From: Rhizobium leguminosarum
GTDB lineage: Bacteria > Pseudomonadota > Alphaproteobacteria > Rhizobiales > Rhizobiaceae
Reading direction: 5' to 3'
NCBI RefSeq assembly: GCF_017876795.1
Contig: NZ_JAGIOR010000001.1
Location: forward strand, 372,001-436,000
DNA length: 64,000 nucleotides
Below, piece after piece: positions 10,432 to 18,685 of the stretch. Both the position numbers and the translations under genes were made by a program. Below the pieces are notes generated by a model. The model had not been told where the DNA came from and did no database searches. It saw only the letters and a program-made list of their open reading frames with translations. Position 1 is the first letter of the stretch; every line of letters begins with the position of its first letter.

Positions 10432-11433
10432 TCAACGGCCCGGCAGCACCCGGTTCGGCGGCCTGTGGCCGTCGATGAAGGCGCGGATATTGATGATGAC
10501 CTTGTCGCCCATGTCGATACGGCCTTCGATCGTCGCCGAACTCATATGCGGCAGCAGCACGACCCTGCCCTCATTGGCGAGCTTGATGAGCTTCGGGTTG
10601 ACGGCGGGCTCGTTTTCGAAGACGTCGAGGCCGGCGCCGGCAATCCGACCCTCCCTCAGAGACTTGATCAGCGCAGCTTCATCGACGACGTCACCGCGCG
10701 CAGTGTTGACGAGATAGGCTGTCGGCTGCAGCAGCGCCAGCCGGCGGGCCGAGATCAGGTGGAAGGTCGCCGGCGTCGATGGGCAATTGACCGAAACGAT
10801 GTCGACGCGGGCGAGCATCTGGTCGAGGCTTTCCCAATAGGTCGCCTCCAATTCGTCCTCGACGGCCGGATTGACGCGTTTGCGGTTGTGATAATGGATC
10901 GACAGGCCGAAAGCCTTAGCGCGGCGGGCGACCGCCGTGCCGATGCGCCCCATGCCGACAATGCCTATGCGCTTGCCGTGAATGCGCCGGCCGAGCATCC
11001 AGGTGGGAGACCAGCCGGCCCATTCGCCGGGCTTGTCGGTCAGCACGCGCGCACCTTCGCCGAGCCTTCTCGGAACCGCGAGAATGAGCGCCATGGTCAT
11101 ATCGGCGGTATCCTCGGTCAGGACGTTCGGCGTGTTGGTGACGGTGATGCCCTTGCGCGCCGCCGCCTCGACGTCGATATGATCGGTGCCGTTGGAGAAG
11201 CTGGCAATCAGCTTCATCTGCGGTCCGGCCTGATCGATCAGCGCCGCGTCGATGCGATCGGTGACGGTCGGCACCAGCACGTCGGCGGTCTTGACCGCGG
11301 CGACAAGCTCGGGAACGGAACGCGGCGCGTCGTCGATGTTCAGCTCGGCGTCGAAGAGCTCCCGCATGCGGGTTTCAACGGCATCGGGCAGCTTGCGGGT
11401 GATGTAGACCTTCGGTTTTTTCTTCGCTGTCAT
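10432..11433 (-). CDS. D-isomer-specific 2-hydroxyacid dehydrogenase (glyoxylate/hydroxypyruvate reductase-like)
   Basis: NAD(P)-dependent oxidoreductase that reversibly reduces a 2-keto acid. The 333-residue protein has the Rossmann motif GIVGMGRIGTAVARR (about residue 150), the substrate-binding NTARGDVVDE motif with its catalytic Arg region, and the catalytic His in LLPHMSSATIEGR. The ENEPAVNP segment carries the catalytic Glu. The best overall match from memory is to the GyaR-like glyoxylate reductases. It begins with an ATG in MTAKKKPKVYITRKLPD. It stands alone, convergent with the GNAT gene and divergent from the SH3 protein gene. Confidence 0.88.
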   Translation of the reverse strand: MTAKKKPKVYITRKLPDAVETRMRELFDAELNIDDAPRSVPELVAAVKTADVLVPTVTDRIDAALIDQAGPQMKLIASFSNGTDHIDVEAAARKGITVTNTPNVLTEDTADMTMALILAVPRRLGEGARVLTDKPGEWAGWSPTWMLGRRIHGKRIGIVGMGRIGTAVARRAKAFGLSIHYHNRKRVNPAVEDELEATYWESLDQMLARVDIVSVNCPSTPATFHLISARRLALLQPTAYLVNTARGDVVDEAALIKSLREGRIAGAGLDVFENEPAVNPKLIKLANEGRVVLLPHMSSATIEGRIDMGDKVIINIRAFIDGHRPPNRVLPGR

Positions 11434-11618
11434 GGCTGGCTGTGGTGCCTTGTTCAGAGGTCTTTAACCAAGAGGGGTGATAATTTTCCCATCCGGGCAT
11501 TTTCTACCAGACCCGCACGCGAAGACAAACAAAACTCGCGGTGCAGCCGTGGGAATGTCAGAGCCCGGACCGCTAGCAGGTCGGGCCTGCCCGCGAATTC
11601 GAGCAAACGGAAACTTCC

Positions 11619-12158
11619 ATGCGTAGCAAAGTCCTGAAGTCCTGCCTCGCCCTTGCCATCGCTCTGGCCGCATCCATGGGAACCGTCGAATTTGCCCATG
11701 CGCAGGCCGCCAAGGGTCCAAGCGGACTGCCATTGCCGCGTTTCGTCACGCTGAAATCCAAGCGCGTCAACCTGCGCATCGGCCCGGGAACGGATTATGC
11801 CGTTTCGTGGATGTACCTGAAATCCGGCCTGCCGGTGGAGATCATTCAGGAATACGACAACTGGCGCCGCATCCGCGATGCCGACGGCACGGAAGGCTGG
11901 GTCAACCAGTCACTGCTGTCAGGCCAGCGTGCGGCGATCGCCGCCCCGTGGATGAAGACGAAGGGTAAGGGCGTCTTTGTCAATCTGCGCCGCGAGGCGC
12001 AGCCCTCCGCATCGATCATCGCCAAGCTGGAACCCGGCGTAATGGTGACGATCGGCGAATGCAACGGCGACTGGTGCCGCGCCGAAACCGACGGCGCCTC
12101 TGGTTGGGTGGCGCAGTCGGAGATCTGGGGCGCCTATCCCGGCGAAGCCTTCAAATAA
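11619..12158 (+). CDS. Exported protein with two bacterial SH3 domains
   Basis: A 179-residue secreted protein. A signal peptide (MRSKVLKSCLALAIALAASM..., cleavage after about AHAQA, residue 30) is followed by two SH3-like repeats, one around KRVNLRIGPGTDYAVSWMYL and one around VFVNLRREAQPSASIIAKLE. SH3b domains of this type usually bind peptidoglycan or sense the cell envelope. It is divergent from the dehydrogenase gene, and its last eight bases overlap the 3' end of the convergent kinase gene. The function beyond envelope localisation is unknown. Confidence 0.85.
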   Translation: MRSKVLKSCLALAIALAASMGTVEFAHAQAAKGPSGLPLPRFVTLKSKRVNLRIGPGTDYAVSWMYLKSGLPVEIIQEYDNWRRIRDADGTEGWVNQSLLSGQRAAIAAPWMKTKGKGVFVNLRREAQPSASIIAKLEPGVMVTIGECNGDWCRAETDGASGWVAQSEIWGAYPGEAFK

Positions 12159-13143
12159 GCCCAGCCTGTTTGGCAGCCTCGGAAAGCGAGGTCATCGGGC
12201 GTGGGCCGATCTGCTGGATGACGATGCCGGCGGCGAGGCAACCGAGCTTGCCGCAATCCTCCAGAGAGCGTCCCTGCGTGTAGCCATAGAGGAAGCCGGA
12301 GGCGAAGAGATCGCCGGCGCCCGTCGTATCCACAACTTCCCGGATCTTGATCGCATCGACGTAATAACGCTCGCGGCCCTTCAGGATGACGGCGCCGTCC
12401 TCGCTCATGGTCACGGCGGCGATCTTGCAATCGGCGGCGATCTTGTTCAGCGCCTCTTCGAAATCGTCGGTTTCATAGAGCGACAGCGCTTCCTGGCGAT
12501 TGGCGAAGACGATATCGACCTTGCCGGAGCGCATCAGATCGAGGAATTCGCTGCGATAGCGGCCGACGCAGAAGCTGTCGGACAGCGTCATCGACATTTC
12601 GCGGCCGTTTTCATGGGCGATGCGGGCACAATCGAGGATCGCTTCCTTGGCGCGCGGCGGATCCCAGAGGTAGCCTTCGAAATATGTGACCTTGGCGTCG
12701 GCCACGACGTCGGTCTCGACGTCCTCAGGCCCGAGTTCGACGCAAGCGCCGAGATAGGTGTTCATCGAACGCTCACCATCCTCGGTGACGAAGATCATCG
12801 AGCGCGCCGTCGGCGGAAAGGTGCCCTTGGGCCGGGTCTGGTAGTGGACGCCCTGAGCGCGGATGTCATGGGTGAAGATGTCACCCAACTGATCTGCGGC
12901 GACATTGCCAAAATAGGCAGCCTTGCCGCCGAGGTTAGCCACGCCCGCGGCAGTATTGCCGGCGCTGCCGCCGGAGGCTTCGAGCGCCGGTCCCATGCGC
13001 GAATACAGCAGTTGGGCGCGCTCGGCATCGATGAGGTTCATCGCCGCCTTGGTGATCTGGTTGTCAATGAGGAACTGGTCGTCGCAACGGGCAATAATAT
13101 CCACGATTGCGTTGCCGACTGTCAGAACATCGAATCTTGTCAT
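12151..13143 (-). CDS. PfkB-family sugar/nucleoside kinase, probably adenosine kinase
   Basis: Ribokinase-fold phosphotransferase of 330 residues. The start chosen is the ATG of MTRFDVLTVGNAIVDI, because the longer frame does not resemble the family. PfkB signature 1 is seen in ASGGSAGNTAAGVANLGGKA, and signature 2 in VDTTGAGDLFASGFLYG with the catalytic Asp. Rhizobial proteins of this type are generally named adenosine kinase (purine salvage: adenosine to AMP), but other nucleoside or sugar substrates are possible from sequence alone. It converges with the SH3 gene with an eight-base overlap. Confidence 0.85.
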   Translation of the reverse strand: MTRFDVLTVGNAIVDIIARCDDQFLIDNQITKAAMNLIDAERAQLLYSRMGPALEASGGSAGNTAAGVANLGGKAAYFGNVAADQLGDIFTHDIRAQGVHYQTRPKGTFPPTARSMIFVTEDGERSMNTYLGACVELGPEDVETDVVADAKVTYFEGYLWDPPRAKEAILDCARIAHENGREMSMTLSDSFCVGRYRSEFLDLMRSGKVDIVFANRQEALSLYETDDFEEALNKIAADCKIAAVTMSEDGAVILKGRERYYVDAIKIREVVDTTGAGDLFASGFLYGYTQGRSLEDCGKLGCLAAGIVIQQIGPRPMTSLSEAAKQAGLI

Positions 13144-13433
13144 GAAATGGGGAGTCCCGGATTTGTGATAGCCGGGGTTCGGTCTTAGCGAAATTTCCGC
13201 AGTTTGGAAGGATAAATGGTGGGTGGCGCAGCTATTTCTTCGCAAAACTGCCGCCTATTCGTCATGCCCGTGTCATCTTCAAAATCTAGAAATAGTCGCA
13301 AGAAGACCGGCATGAGCAGCTTTCAGTTGCAGCCGGGCGCACGAGGGATGATCCCTTCGATCTTACCGGCGCGATGCTGACCACGGATGAACTGGCAGCT
13401 TCGTGATCCGGATATCCGGCAAGACCGGAGCGG

Positions 13434-13459
13434 AAAAGCGGGCTGTGCCCGCTTTTTTT
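13434..13459 (+). terminator. Strong rho-independent terminator with no assigned gene
   Basis: AAAAGCGGGC (13434-13443), loop TGT and GCCCGCTTTT (13447-13456) form a perfect ten-base-pair stem followed by further T residues. No known gene on the plus strand ends before it; the nearest gene on the left (start 13143) is read away from it. Confidence 0.8.
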
Positions 13460-13516
13460 GCGGCCGGATTGGCGATTGGTTTTTTAATCCAGAAGGTTTG
13501 CCGCTGTAGCGCCGCC

Positions 13517-13591
13517 AGAGCATGATGCCGAAAAGTGTGAACGGTTTTCTCATGACATCATGCTCTAACCCTTTAATTTAGAACAGGATTC
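13517..13591. repeat. RIME-like palindromic repeat, family C copy 1
   Basis: AGAGCATGATG (13517-13527) and CATCATGCTCT (13556-13566) are perfect 11-base inverted arms around CCGAAAAGTGTGAACGGTTT. They are followed by a TTTAGAACAGGATT block. The copy at 63488-63575 has the same order of blocks. Confidence 0.8.
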
Positions 13592-13650
13592 CGATTTGAG
13601 GAATTATACAGTAGAGGTTGATACTCCCCCCGCGCAAAGCAGCCTCCCCT

Positions 13651-14598
13651 ATGTCAGCCATCATTCTCGACGTTCTTCCCATCTTCATCCTGATCCTCAT
13701 CGGCTGGGTGATCGTCCGCAGCGGCTTGATGGCATCGAATGTCGGCGAAGCGCTCAGCGAATTCGTCTTCAAGATCGCCGTGCCGCTGCTGCTCTTCCGC
13801 ACCATCGCCGAGGCGGATTTTCATGGCGCCTCGCCTTTCCGGCTGTGGATCGTCTATTTTTCAGGCGTTGCTATTACCTGGGCGACCGGCCATATCGCCG
13901 CCACGCGCCTCTTCGGCCGCGACGAACGGATCGGCGTGCTGGCCGGCGTTTCCTCCGCCTTCGCCAACAATATCTTCATCGGCCTGCCGCTGGTCGAGCG
14001 GACCGTCGGCGATGAGGGGCTGGTGGCGCTGTCGATCCTGCTTGCCGTGCATCTGCCGGTGATGATGGTCGCCGGCACGGTGCTGATGGAGCATGCCGAG
14101 CGCAAGATCGCCGGCAAAAGCGATCGCAGCATGGTGCTCGTGCTTCGCCAGATCGCCGTCAATCTCGTGCGCAATCCGCTGGTGATCGGGCTTGCGGCCG
14201 GCATGGCCATGCATCTCTCTGGTCTCACCATGCCTGTAACCCTGGCAACGGTCGTCAAGCAGATCGCCGGCATTGCCGGTCCGGCGGCGCTGATCTCGCT
14301 CGGCATGGCGCTGGAGAAATACGGCATCTCCGGCAATCTCGGCATCGCCAGCGTCACGTCGAGCTTGAAGCTGCTGATGCTGCCCGGCTGCGTATGGGCA
14401 GCGAGCCATCTCCTCGGCCTCAGCCCCGAATGGACGGCGGCGATCGTGCTGACCTCCTCGGTGCCCACAGGCGTCAACGCCTGGCTAATCGCCAACCGCT
14501 TCGGCGTCGGTCATAGCATCGCTGCCTCGACGATCACGGTGACGACGGCGCTTGGCGCCATCACGGTGTCGCTCTGGGCCTATTTCCTGGGTGCCTGA
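13651..14598 (+). CDS. AEC (auxin efflux carrier) family transporter
   Basis: Integral membrane transporter of 315 residues with about ten hydrophobic segments, beginning MSAIILDVLPIFILILIGW. The N- and C-terminal halves both look like the bile acid:sodium symporter/AEC fold, and the conserved SSAFANNIFIGLPL segment with paired Asn is typical of the family. In bacteria these proteins export or import small organic acids such as malate or malonate, and the substrate here is unknown. The ATG at 13651 is preferred over the one at 13618. It ends just before a bidirectional terminator shared with cycM. Confidence 0.88.
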   Translation: MSAIILDVLPIFILILIGWVIVRSGLMASNVGEALSEFVFKIAVPLLLFRTIAEADFHGASPFRLWIVYFSGVAITWATGHIAATRLFGRDERIGVLAGVSSAFANNIFIGLPLVERTVGDEGLVALSILLAVHLPVMMVAGTVLMEHAERKIAGKSDRSMVLVLRQIAVNLVRNPLVIGLAAGMAMHLSGLTMPVTLATVVKQIAGIAGPAALISLGMALEKYGISGNLGIASVTSSLKLLMLPGCVWAASHLLGLSPEWTAAIVLTSSVPTGVNAWLIANRFGVGHSIAASTITVTTALGAITVSLWAYFLGA

Positions 14599-14618
14599 AA
14601 AACTCTTTGCACAACAAA

Positions 14619-14643
14619 AAGCCCGGCTTCGCGGGCCGGGCTT
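14619..14643. terminator. Bidirectional terminator between AEC gene and cycM
   Basis: AAGCCCGGC (14619-14627) pairs with GCCGGGCTT (14635-14643) around a seven-base loop. The A-run on the left gives a T-run for the minus-strand cycM transcript, which makes it stronger in that direction. Confidence 0.8.
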
Positions 14644-14670
14644 CTATGACATGCGACTATTCCGTCCGCG

Positions 14671-15228
14671 TCACTGCGTCGCGGTCGGCAGCGGCACCGG
14701 CGAATCGGCGAGCGTATGCAGGTAGAGGATAACGTTGGCGCGATCCTGATCCTTCGGCAGACCGGCAAAGCCCATCGCCGTGCCGGGAACATCCTTCTTC
14801 GGCGCCATCAGGAACTTGTTGAGAAATTCGAAGGTCCACTTCTCACTGCTGCCCTTGGAGAAATCCTTCATGGCAGCGGAATAGGCAAAGCCTTCATGCG
14901 AGGCGATCGGGCGATCTACGACACCAAAGAGGTTTGGACCGACCTTGTTCGGTCCCCCTTTGGTGCCGTCATGACAGGCCTGACACTTCTTGAAGACCGT
15001 TTCACCGGCCTTGGCATCGGCAGAAGCGAGCAATTGCGCGATCGGAACGGCAGCAGCGGCAGGCGCAGCTTCGCCACCAGCGGCGGGCGCCTCTTCGGCA
15101 ACGATCGCGAAACCTTCCTTTTCCGGTGCTTCGGAATGGAAGATCCCTTCGGACGCGATGGAGACCGACATCAGAACGAAAATCGTTCCGAGCAGCGCCC
15201 CAACGGCCGTATTGACATATGAATTCAT
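14671..15228 (-). CDS. cycM: Membrane-anchored class I cytochrome c
   Basis: Periplasmic electron carrier held by an uncleaved N-terminal membrane segment (about residues 7-25, [20 protein letters not shown]), followed by an Ala/Pro-rich linker. The single heme-binding site is CQACH with the downstream [10 protein letters not shown] motif, and the axial Met is in [10 protein letters not shown]. The 185-residue protein matches CycM of Bradyrhizobium, which passes electrons from the bc1 complex to the aa3 oxidase. The start is the ATG of [11 protein letters not shown]. It is divergent from kdsB, an arrangement seen in other rhizobia. Confidence 0.92.
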   Translation of the reverse strand: MNSYVNTAVGALLGTIFVLMSVSIASEGIFHSEAPEKEGFAIVAEEAPAAGGEAAPAAAAVPIAQLLASADAKAGETVFKKCQACHDGTKGGPNKVGPNLFGVVDRPIASHEGFAYSAAMKDFSKGSSEKWTFEFLNKFLMAPKKDVPGTAMGFAGLPKDQDRANVILYLHTLADSPVPLPTATQ

Positions 15229-15381
15229 CTGCAATGCTCCCCTTGCAGCCGGCAGACCATAACCCGACCATCTTGAAATCGCGCGGAACCTATGTCTTTT
15301 GGCTGATCGTTGCAACTGTCTAAATGGTCTCGTGCGTGAGACTTTTTGACACTTTTCAGCCCGGAATAGAAGGCCCGACCA

Positions 15382-16137
15382 ATGAGTGATTCAAATTTAG
15401 CTGACGTGCTTGTATTGATCCCGGCGCGCATGGCCTCAACCCGGCTTCCGGGCAAGCCGCTCGCCGATATTTGCGGGCTGCCGATGATCGTTCAGGTGGC
15501 GATGCGCGCCAGGGAGGCAGCCATCGGCCGCGTCGTCGTCGCCGTCGACGACGCCCGGGTGTTCGAAGCCGTTTCTGCCGCCGGCTTCGAAGTCGTCATG
15601 ACCAGCAGCGATCATCAATCGGGTTCCGATCGGATCTTCGAGGCGCTGAAGAAGGTCGATCCTGCCGGCAAGGCGAAATTCATCGTCAACGTCCAGGGCG
15701 ATCTGCCGACGATCGATCCGGAAACCGTGCGCGCTGCTTTGCGCCCTCTCGAGAACGAGGCGGTCGATATTGGCACGCTGACGACCGAAATCGACAATGA
15801 AGCTGATAAAACCGCGCCGCACATCGTCAAGGTTGTCGGTTCGCCCGTTTCCGACACCCGACTGCGCGGGCTCTATTTCACGCGTGCGACCGCGCCTTAC
15901 GGCAAGGGTCCGCTCTACCACCATATCGGCCTTTATGCCTATCGGCGCGCGGCGCTGGAACGGTTCGTCTCGCTCGGGCCTTCAACGCTCGAAAGACGGG
16001 AATCGCTGGAGCAACTGCGGGCGCTGGAGGCCGGGATGCGCATCGACGCCGAGATCGTTGACACGGTTCCGCTCGGTGTCGATACTCCCGCCGACCTCGA
16101 AATAGCGCGACGCATCCTCTCCGCAAAGTCGAACTGA
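15382..16137 (+). CDS. kdsB: 3-deoxy-manno-octulosonate cytidylyltransferase
   Basis: CMP-Kdo synthetase: it activates Kdo with CTP for lipopolysaccharide inner core assembly in the cytoplasm. The 251-residue protein has the N-terminal nucleotide-binding motif [19 protein letters not shown], followed by the HQSGSDRI and VNVQGDLP motifs that bind the sugar and metal. It is the normal family length. It is followed by pheA after ten bases on the same strand and is probably co-transcribed with it. Confidence 0.97.
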   Translation: MSDSNLADVLVLIPARMASTRLPGKPLADICGLPMIVQVAMRAREAAIGRVVVAVDDARVFEAVSAAGFEVVMTSSDHQSGSDRIFEALKKVDPAGKAKFIVNVQGDLPTIDPETVRAALRPLENEAVDIGTLTTEIDNEADKTAPHIVKVVGSPVSDTRLRGLYFTRATAPYGKGPLYHHIGLYAYRRAALERFVSLGPSTLERRESLEQLRALEAGMRIDAEIVDTVPLGVDTPADLEIARRILSAKSN

Positions 16138-16147
16138 CGGAACCATC

Positions 16148-17002
16148 ATGAACATCAAGACCAACAGGATCGCCTTCCAGGGTGAATTCGGCGCCAATTC
16201 CGACATGGCCAGCCGGGACATGTTTCCGACCATGGAGCCGCTGCCCTGCCAGACCTTCGAGGATGCGTTCACGGCGGTCGACAACGGCGACGCCGATATC
16301 GGGATGATCCCGATCGAGAACACCATCGCCGGGCGCGTCGCCGACATCCACCATCTGTTGCCTGAATCGCGGCTGCACATCATCGGCGAATATTTCATGC
16401 CGATCCGCTTCCAGCTGATGGTGCTGCCGGGGGTGACCAAGGACGAGATCCGCACCGTGCACAGCCACATTCACGCGCTCGGCCAGTGCCGCAAGATCGT
16501 TCGCGCCAATGGCTGGAAGCCTGTGATCGCCGGCGATACGGCCGGCGCAGCAAAGCTGGTGAAGGAAACCGGCGACCGCTCGATGGCCGCCCTGGCGCCA
16601 CGGCTTGCCGCCGATCTCTACGGGCTCGAGATCATTGCTGAAAATGTCGAGGATACCGAAAACAACGTCACCCGCTTCGTCGTGCTGTCGCGCGACGAAG
16701 AATGGGCGCAACGAACTTCGGCGGACGAAAAGGTCGTCACCACCTTCGTCTTCAACGTTCGCAACATTCCGGCCGCCCTCTACAAGGCGCTCGGCGGTTT
16801 TGCCACCAACAATATCAACATGACCAAGCTGGAAAGCTATCAGCTTGGCGGAAGATTCGTGGCGACGCAGTTCTACGCCGATATCGAAGGCCATCCGAAC
16901 GATCCGAACGTGCGGCGGGCGTTGGAAGAACTGCGGTTCTTCTCCGAGAAGGTGCGCATCCTCGGCGTCTACAAGGGGCATGCGATGCGAGGCCTGCTTT
17001 AG
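16148..17002 (+). CDS. pheA: Prephenate dehydratase
   Basis: Converts prephenate to phenylpyruvate in phenylalanine synthesis. The 284-residue monofunctional protein lacks the chorismate mutase domain of E. coli PheA. The catalytic domain (about residues 5-185) shows FQGEFGANSDMA, IPIENTIAGRV and the Thr-Arg-Phe motif in NVTRFVVLSRD. The C-terminal ACT regulatory domain (about 198-275) has the KLESYQLGG motif that binds phenylalanine for feedback inhibition. It follows kdsB by ten bases, and its stop codon is followed immediately by a RIME-like repeat. Confidence 0.96.
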   Translation: MNIKTNRIAFQGEFGANSDMASRDMFPTMEPLPCQTFEDAFTAVDNGDADIGMIPIENTIAGRVADIHHLLPESRLHIIGEYFMPIRFQLMVLPGVTKDEIRTVHSHIHALGQCRKIVRANGWKPVIAGDTAGAAKLVKETGDRSMAALAPRLAADLYGLEIIAENVEDTENNVTRFVVLSRDEEWAQRTSADEKVVTTFVFNVRNIPAALYKALGGFATNNINMTKLESYQLGGRFVATQFYADIEGHPNDPNVRRALEELRFFSEKVRILGVYKGHAMRGLL

Positions 17003-17066
17003 TTCTTTGCCTTATGCATGTCGTTATCTCGGAACCGCTACACACGTCCCGGCGACAGGCATGAGG
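17003..17066 (+). repeat. RIME-like palindromic repeat, family B copy 3
   Basis: Begins directly after the pheA stop: TTATGCATGTCGTTATCTCG, then GAACCGCTACACACGTCCCG and GCGACAGGCATGA. The arms TGCATGTCG and CGACAGGCA are nearly complementary. Confidence 0.75.
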
Positions 17067-17082
17067 CCTCGCATGTCAGCTA

Positions 17083-17451
17083 TTATTTATCCGGCTCACA
17101 GACACGCAGGCGATGACCATCCGGATCGAGCACGACGAAGGTCGGGCCGAAGTCCAGTTCGGTCAGTTCCTGGGCGATCGGCAGGCCGCGCTTGCGCCAG
17201 TCCTCATAATGGTTGGCGACGGCATTTTCTCCCTTGACCATGAATGCCACCTCGCCGCGGTTGCCGATGGCGGAGGGCTGCGGCTCGACCTTGCTGCGCC
17301 GCCAGAGGCCGAGGGTGAAGCCGCCCTCGAGCGGGAAGGCGACGAAATTCGGTGATTCCACGGCCGGTTCGCGGTTCAGGAGGTTCCGGTAGAAGCTCGT
17401 GCTTTCGCCGGGGTCCTTGACGTAGAGGATAATCAGATTGGGGCTGGCCAT
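17083..17451 (-). CDS. VOC-superfamily (glyoxalase/bleomycin resistance-like) protein
   Basis: A 122-residue single-domain vicinal-oxygen-chelate protein, starting MASPNLIILYVKDPGES. The beta-alpha-beta-beta-beta fold is suggested by LIILYVKDPGESTSFYRNLL and GPTFVVLDPDGHRLRVCEP. Such proteins act as metal-dependent lyases or dioxygenases, or as binding-type resistance proteins; the substrate cannot be told. It is in the same orientation as the small gene at 17583 and the WYL regulator at 17989, which may control it. Confidence 0.82.
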   Translation of the reverse strand: MASPNLIILYVKDPGESTSFYRNLLNREPAVESPNFVAFPLEGGFTLGLWRRSKVEPQPSAIGNRGEVAFMVKGENAVANHYEDWRKRGLPIAQELTELDFGPTFVVLDPDGHRLRVCEPDK

Positions 17452-17582
17452 TTCGGTTCTCCCGGTGGTGTTAAATGGTGGACGAGGAATTACCTGCTGC
17501 CAATTTATGGCAGCAGGGCATAAAGGGCGTTGCCGAAGCAACGCACTCATCTCCTCGCTAATGCGGATAACGATGGGGTGGC

Positions 17583-17843
17583 CTAGAGCGAGAAACCATC
17601 CTCGTGGCGTGGGTTGCGCCCATCCATGAAGCCGAGGTCGCGCTTCAGATAGTCAGGTGTCGCTTCAACGTCGAGCCTGGAGCGGCTTCCCCCGGGGATC
17701 CAGAAAAAGCTCATGGCCAGGCGCAGGAGGCCGGAGCGTGCCGATTGGCGGACGTCGGCGAAAGTTTCGGCCGAAATGATGTCAGCAAAGCTATCGGTGG
17801 CGAAGCGGTCGCCGGCCTGCTGAATGACTGGAGGCATTGCCAT
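17583..17843 (-). CDS. Hypothetical protein with DUF1127-like C-terminus (86 aa)
   Basis: A short protein starting with an ATG that has AAGGAG eight bases upstream. The C-terminal part, TPDYLKRDLGFMDGRNPRHE, resembles the Tyr/Leu-rich 'RDLGL' tail of the DUF1127 family of small arginine-rich alphaproteobacterial proteins; the N-terminal part does not match anything I know. A palindromic repeat (17894-17935) lies in its upstream region. Confidence 0.6.
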   Translation of the reverse strand: MAMPPVIQQAGDRFATDSFADIISAETFADVRQSARSGLLRLAMSFFWIPGGSRSRLDVEATPDYLKRDLGFMDGRNPRHEDGFSL

Positions 17844-17893
17844 GATCAGTACTCCTTCCCTGGCGCATCGGTACGATGCGCGGAACCTGGATG

Positions 17894-17935
17894 CTACAGC
17901 GTCCTTTGCGCGTCCAAAGACGCGCGGCGCTGTAG
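17894..17935. repeat. Palindromic intergenic repeat, CTACAGCG type
   Basis: CTACAGCG (17894-17901) and CGCTGTAG (17928-17935) are perfect outer arms, and GCGCGTC (17908-17914) with GACGCGC (17919-17925) are perfect inner arms around CAAA. I recall this block as widespread in rhizobial intergenic regions; only this copy was found here. Confidence 0.75.
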
Positions 17936-17988
17936 TGAATTGGTACTGATGATAACCCCGACTGCTGACAGTTTATGGCAGCAGCGTT

Positions 17989-18681
17989 TCAGTTCTCGAG
18001 CGGCACGTCCTGCTCGCGCCATTCCTTGAGAAGAACCGTGCGGCGGCGCGGATAACGCACCTCATGCAGCGTCATGTCGATAATGCGGTCGGTGCGGAAA
18101 TGGCGGAAGTCCTGGCGCAGTTCGCACCAGGCCATGAGGACGCGGACATGCTCGAAATAACCGAGTGCGAAAGGCCAGACGCGGCGGCGGGAAATTCGGC
18201 CCTGCTCGTCGCCGTAATGCAGTTCGAGGATACGCTCCAGGCGGATCGCCCTGCGGATGGCCGAAACATCCGCCTTGTCCTCGTCCCGGCGTTTGGGGCC
18301 GACGAAAAGGGCGGCCGAATCGATCATCTCCCGCATATCGGCCGGCAGCACGGCGGCAATCTTGGCGAGCGCATCGGCGCCGGCGCCAGCCAGGCGCGGT
18401 TCGGCGGCGCGGGCGACCCAGCGCGAGCCGAGCACCAGTGCCTCCAGCTCCTCTTCCGAAAACATCATCGGCGGCAGCATGAAACCCGGCTTCAGCACGT
18501 AGCCGATGCCGGCTTCGCCTTCGATCATCGCACCCTGTGCCTGCAGGCTGGCAATATCGCGATAGAGCGTGCGCAGGCTGACGCCGGTCTCCTCAGCAAG
18601 CACGATGCCGGTCACCGGCCGCCGGTAACGCCGAAGCGTCTGGAGCAGCGTCAGCAGCCGTTCCGAGCGGGCGACCGGCAT
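17989..18681 (-). CDS. YafY-type transcriptional regulator (HTH + WYL domain)
   Basis: A 230-residue DNA-binding regulator. The N-terminal HTH_11-type winged helix (about residues 5-60; RSERLLTLLQTLRRYRRPVT, then SLRTLYRDIASLQ as recognition helix) precedes a WYL domain (about 135-220, RAIRLERILELHYGD...GRISRRRVWPFALGYFEHVRVLMAW). WYL domains bind ligands, often nucleic acids or nucleotides, and control repressors. It starts seven bases from the end of nudC; the two genes are on the same strand. Confidence 0.9.
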   Translation of the reverse strand: MPVARSERLLTLLQTLRRYRRPVTGIVLAEETGVSLRTLYRDIASLQAQGAMIEGEAGIGYVLKPGFMLPPMMFSEEELEALVLGSRWVARAAEPRLAGAGADALAKIAAVLPADMREMIDSAALFVGPKRRDEDKADVSAIRRAIRLERILELHYGDEQGRISRRRVWPFALGYFEHVRVLMAWCELRQDFRHFRTDRIIDMTLHEVRYPRRRTVLLKEWREQDVPLEN

Positions 18682-18685
18682 GGCG

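Larger units (their letters stand above)
13144..13650. other. Long intergenic region with orphan terminator and RIME repeat
   Basis: This 507-base gap lies between the divergent kinase and AEC transporter genes. It contains a strong terminator at 13434-13459 with no recognised gene before it, a perfect CCGGATATCCGG palindrome just upstream, a possible 22-codon reading frame at 13312-13380 with only a weak ribosome binding site, and a RIME-like repeat at 13517-13591. Confidence 0.55.
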
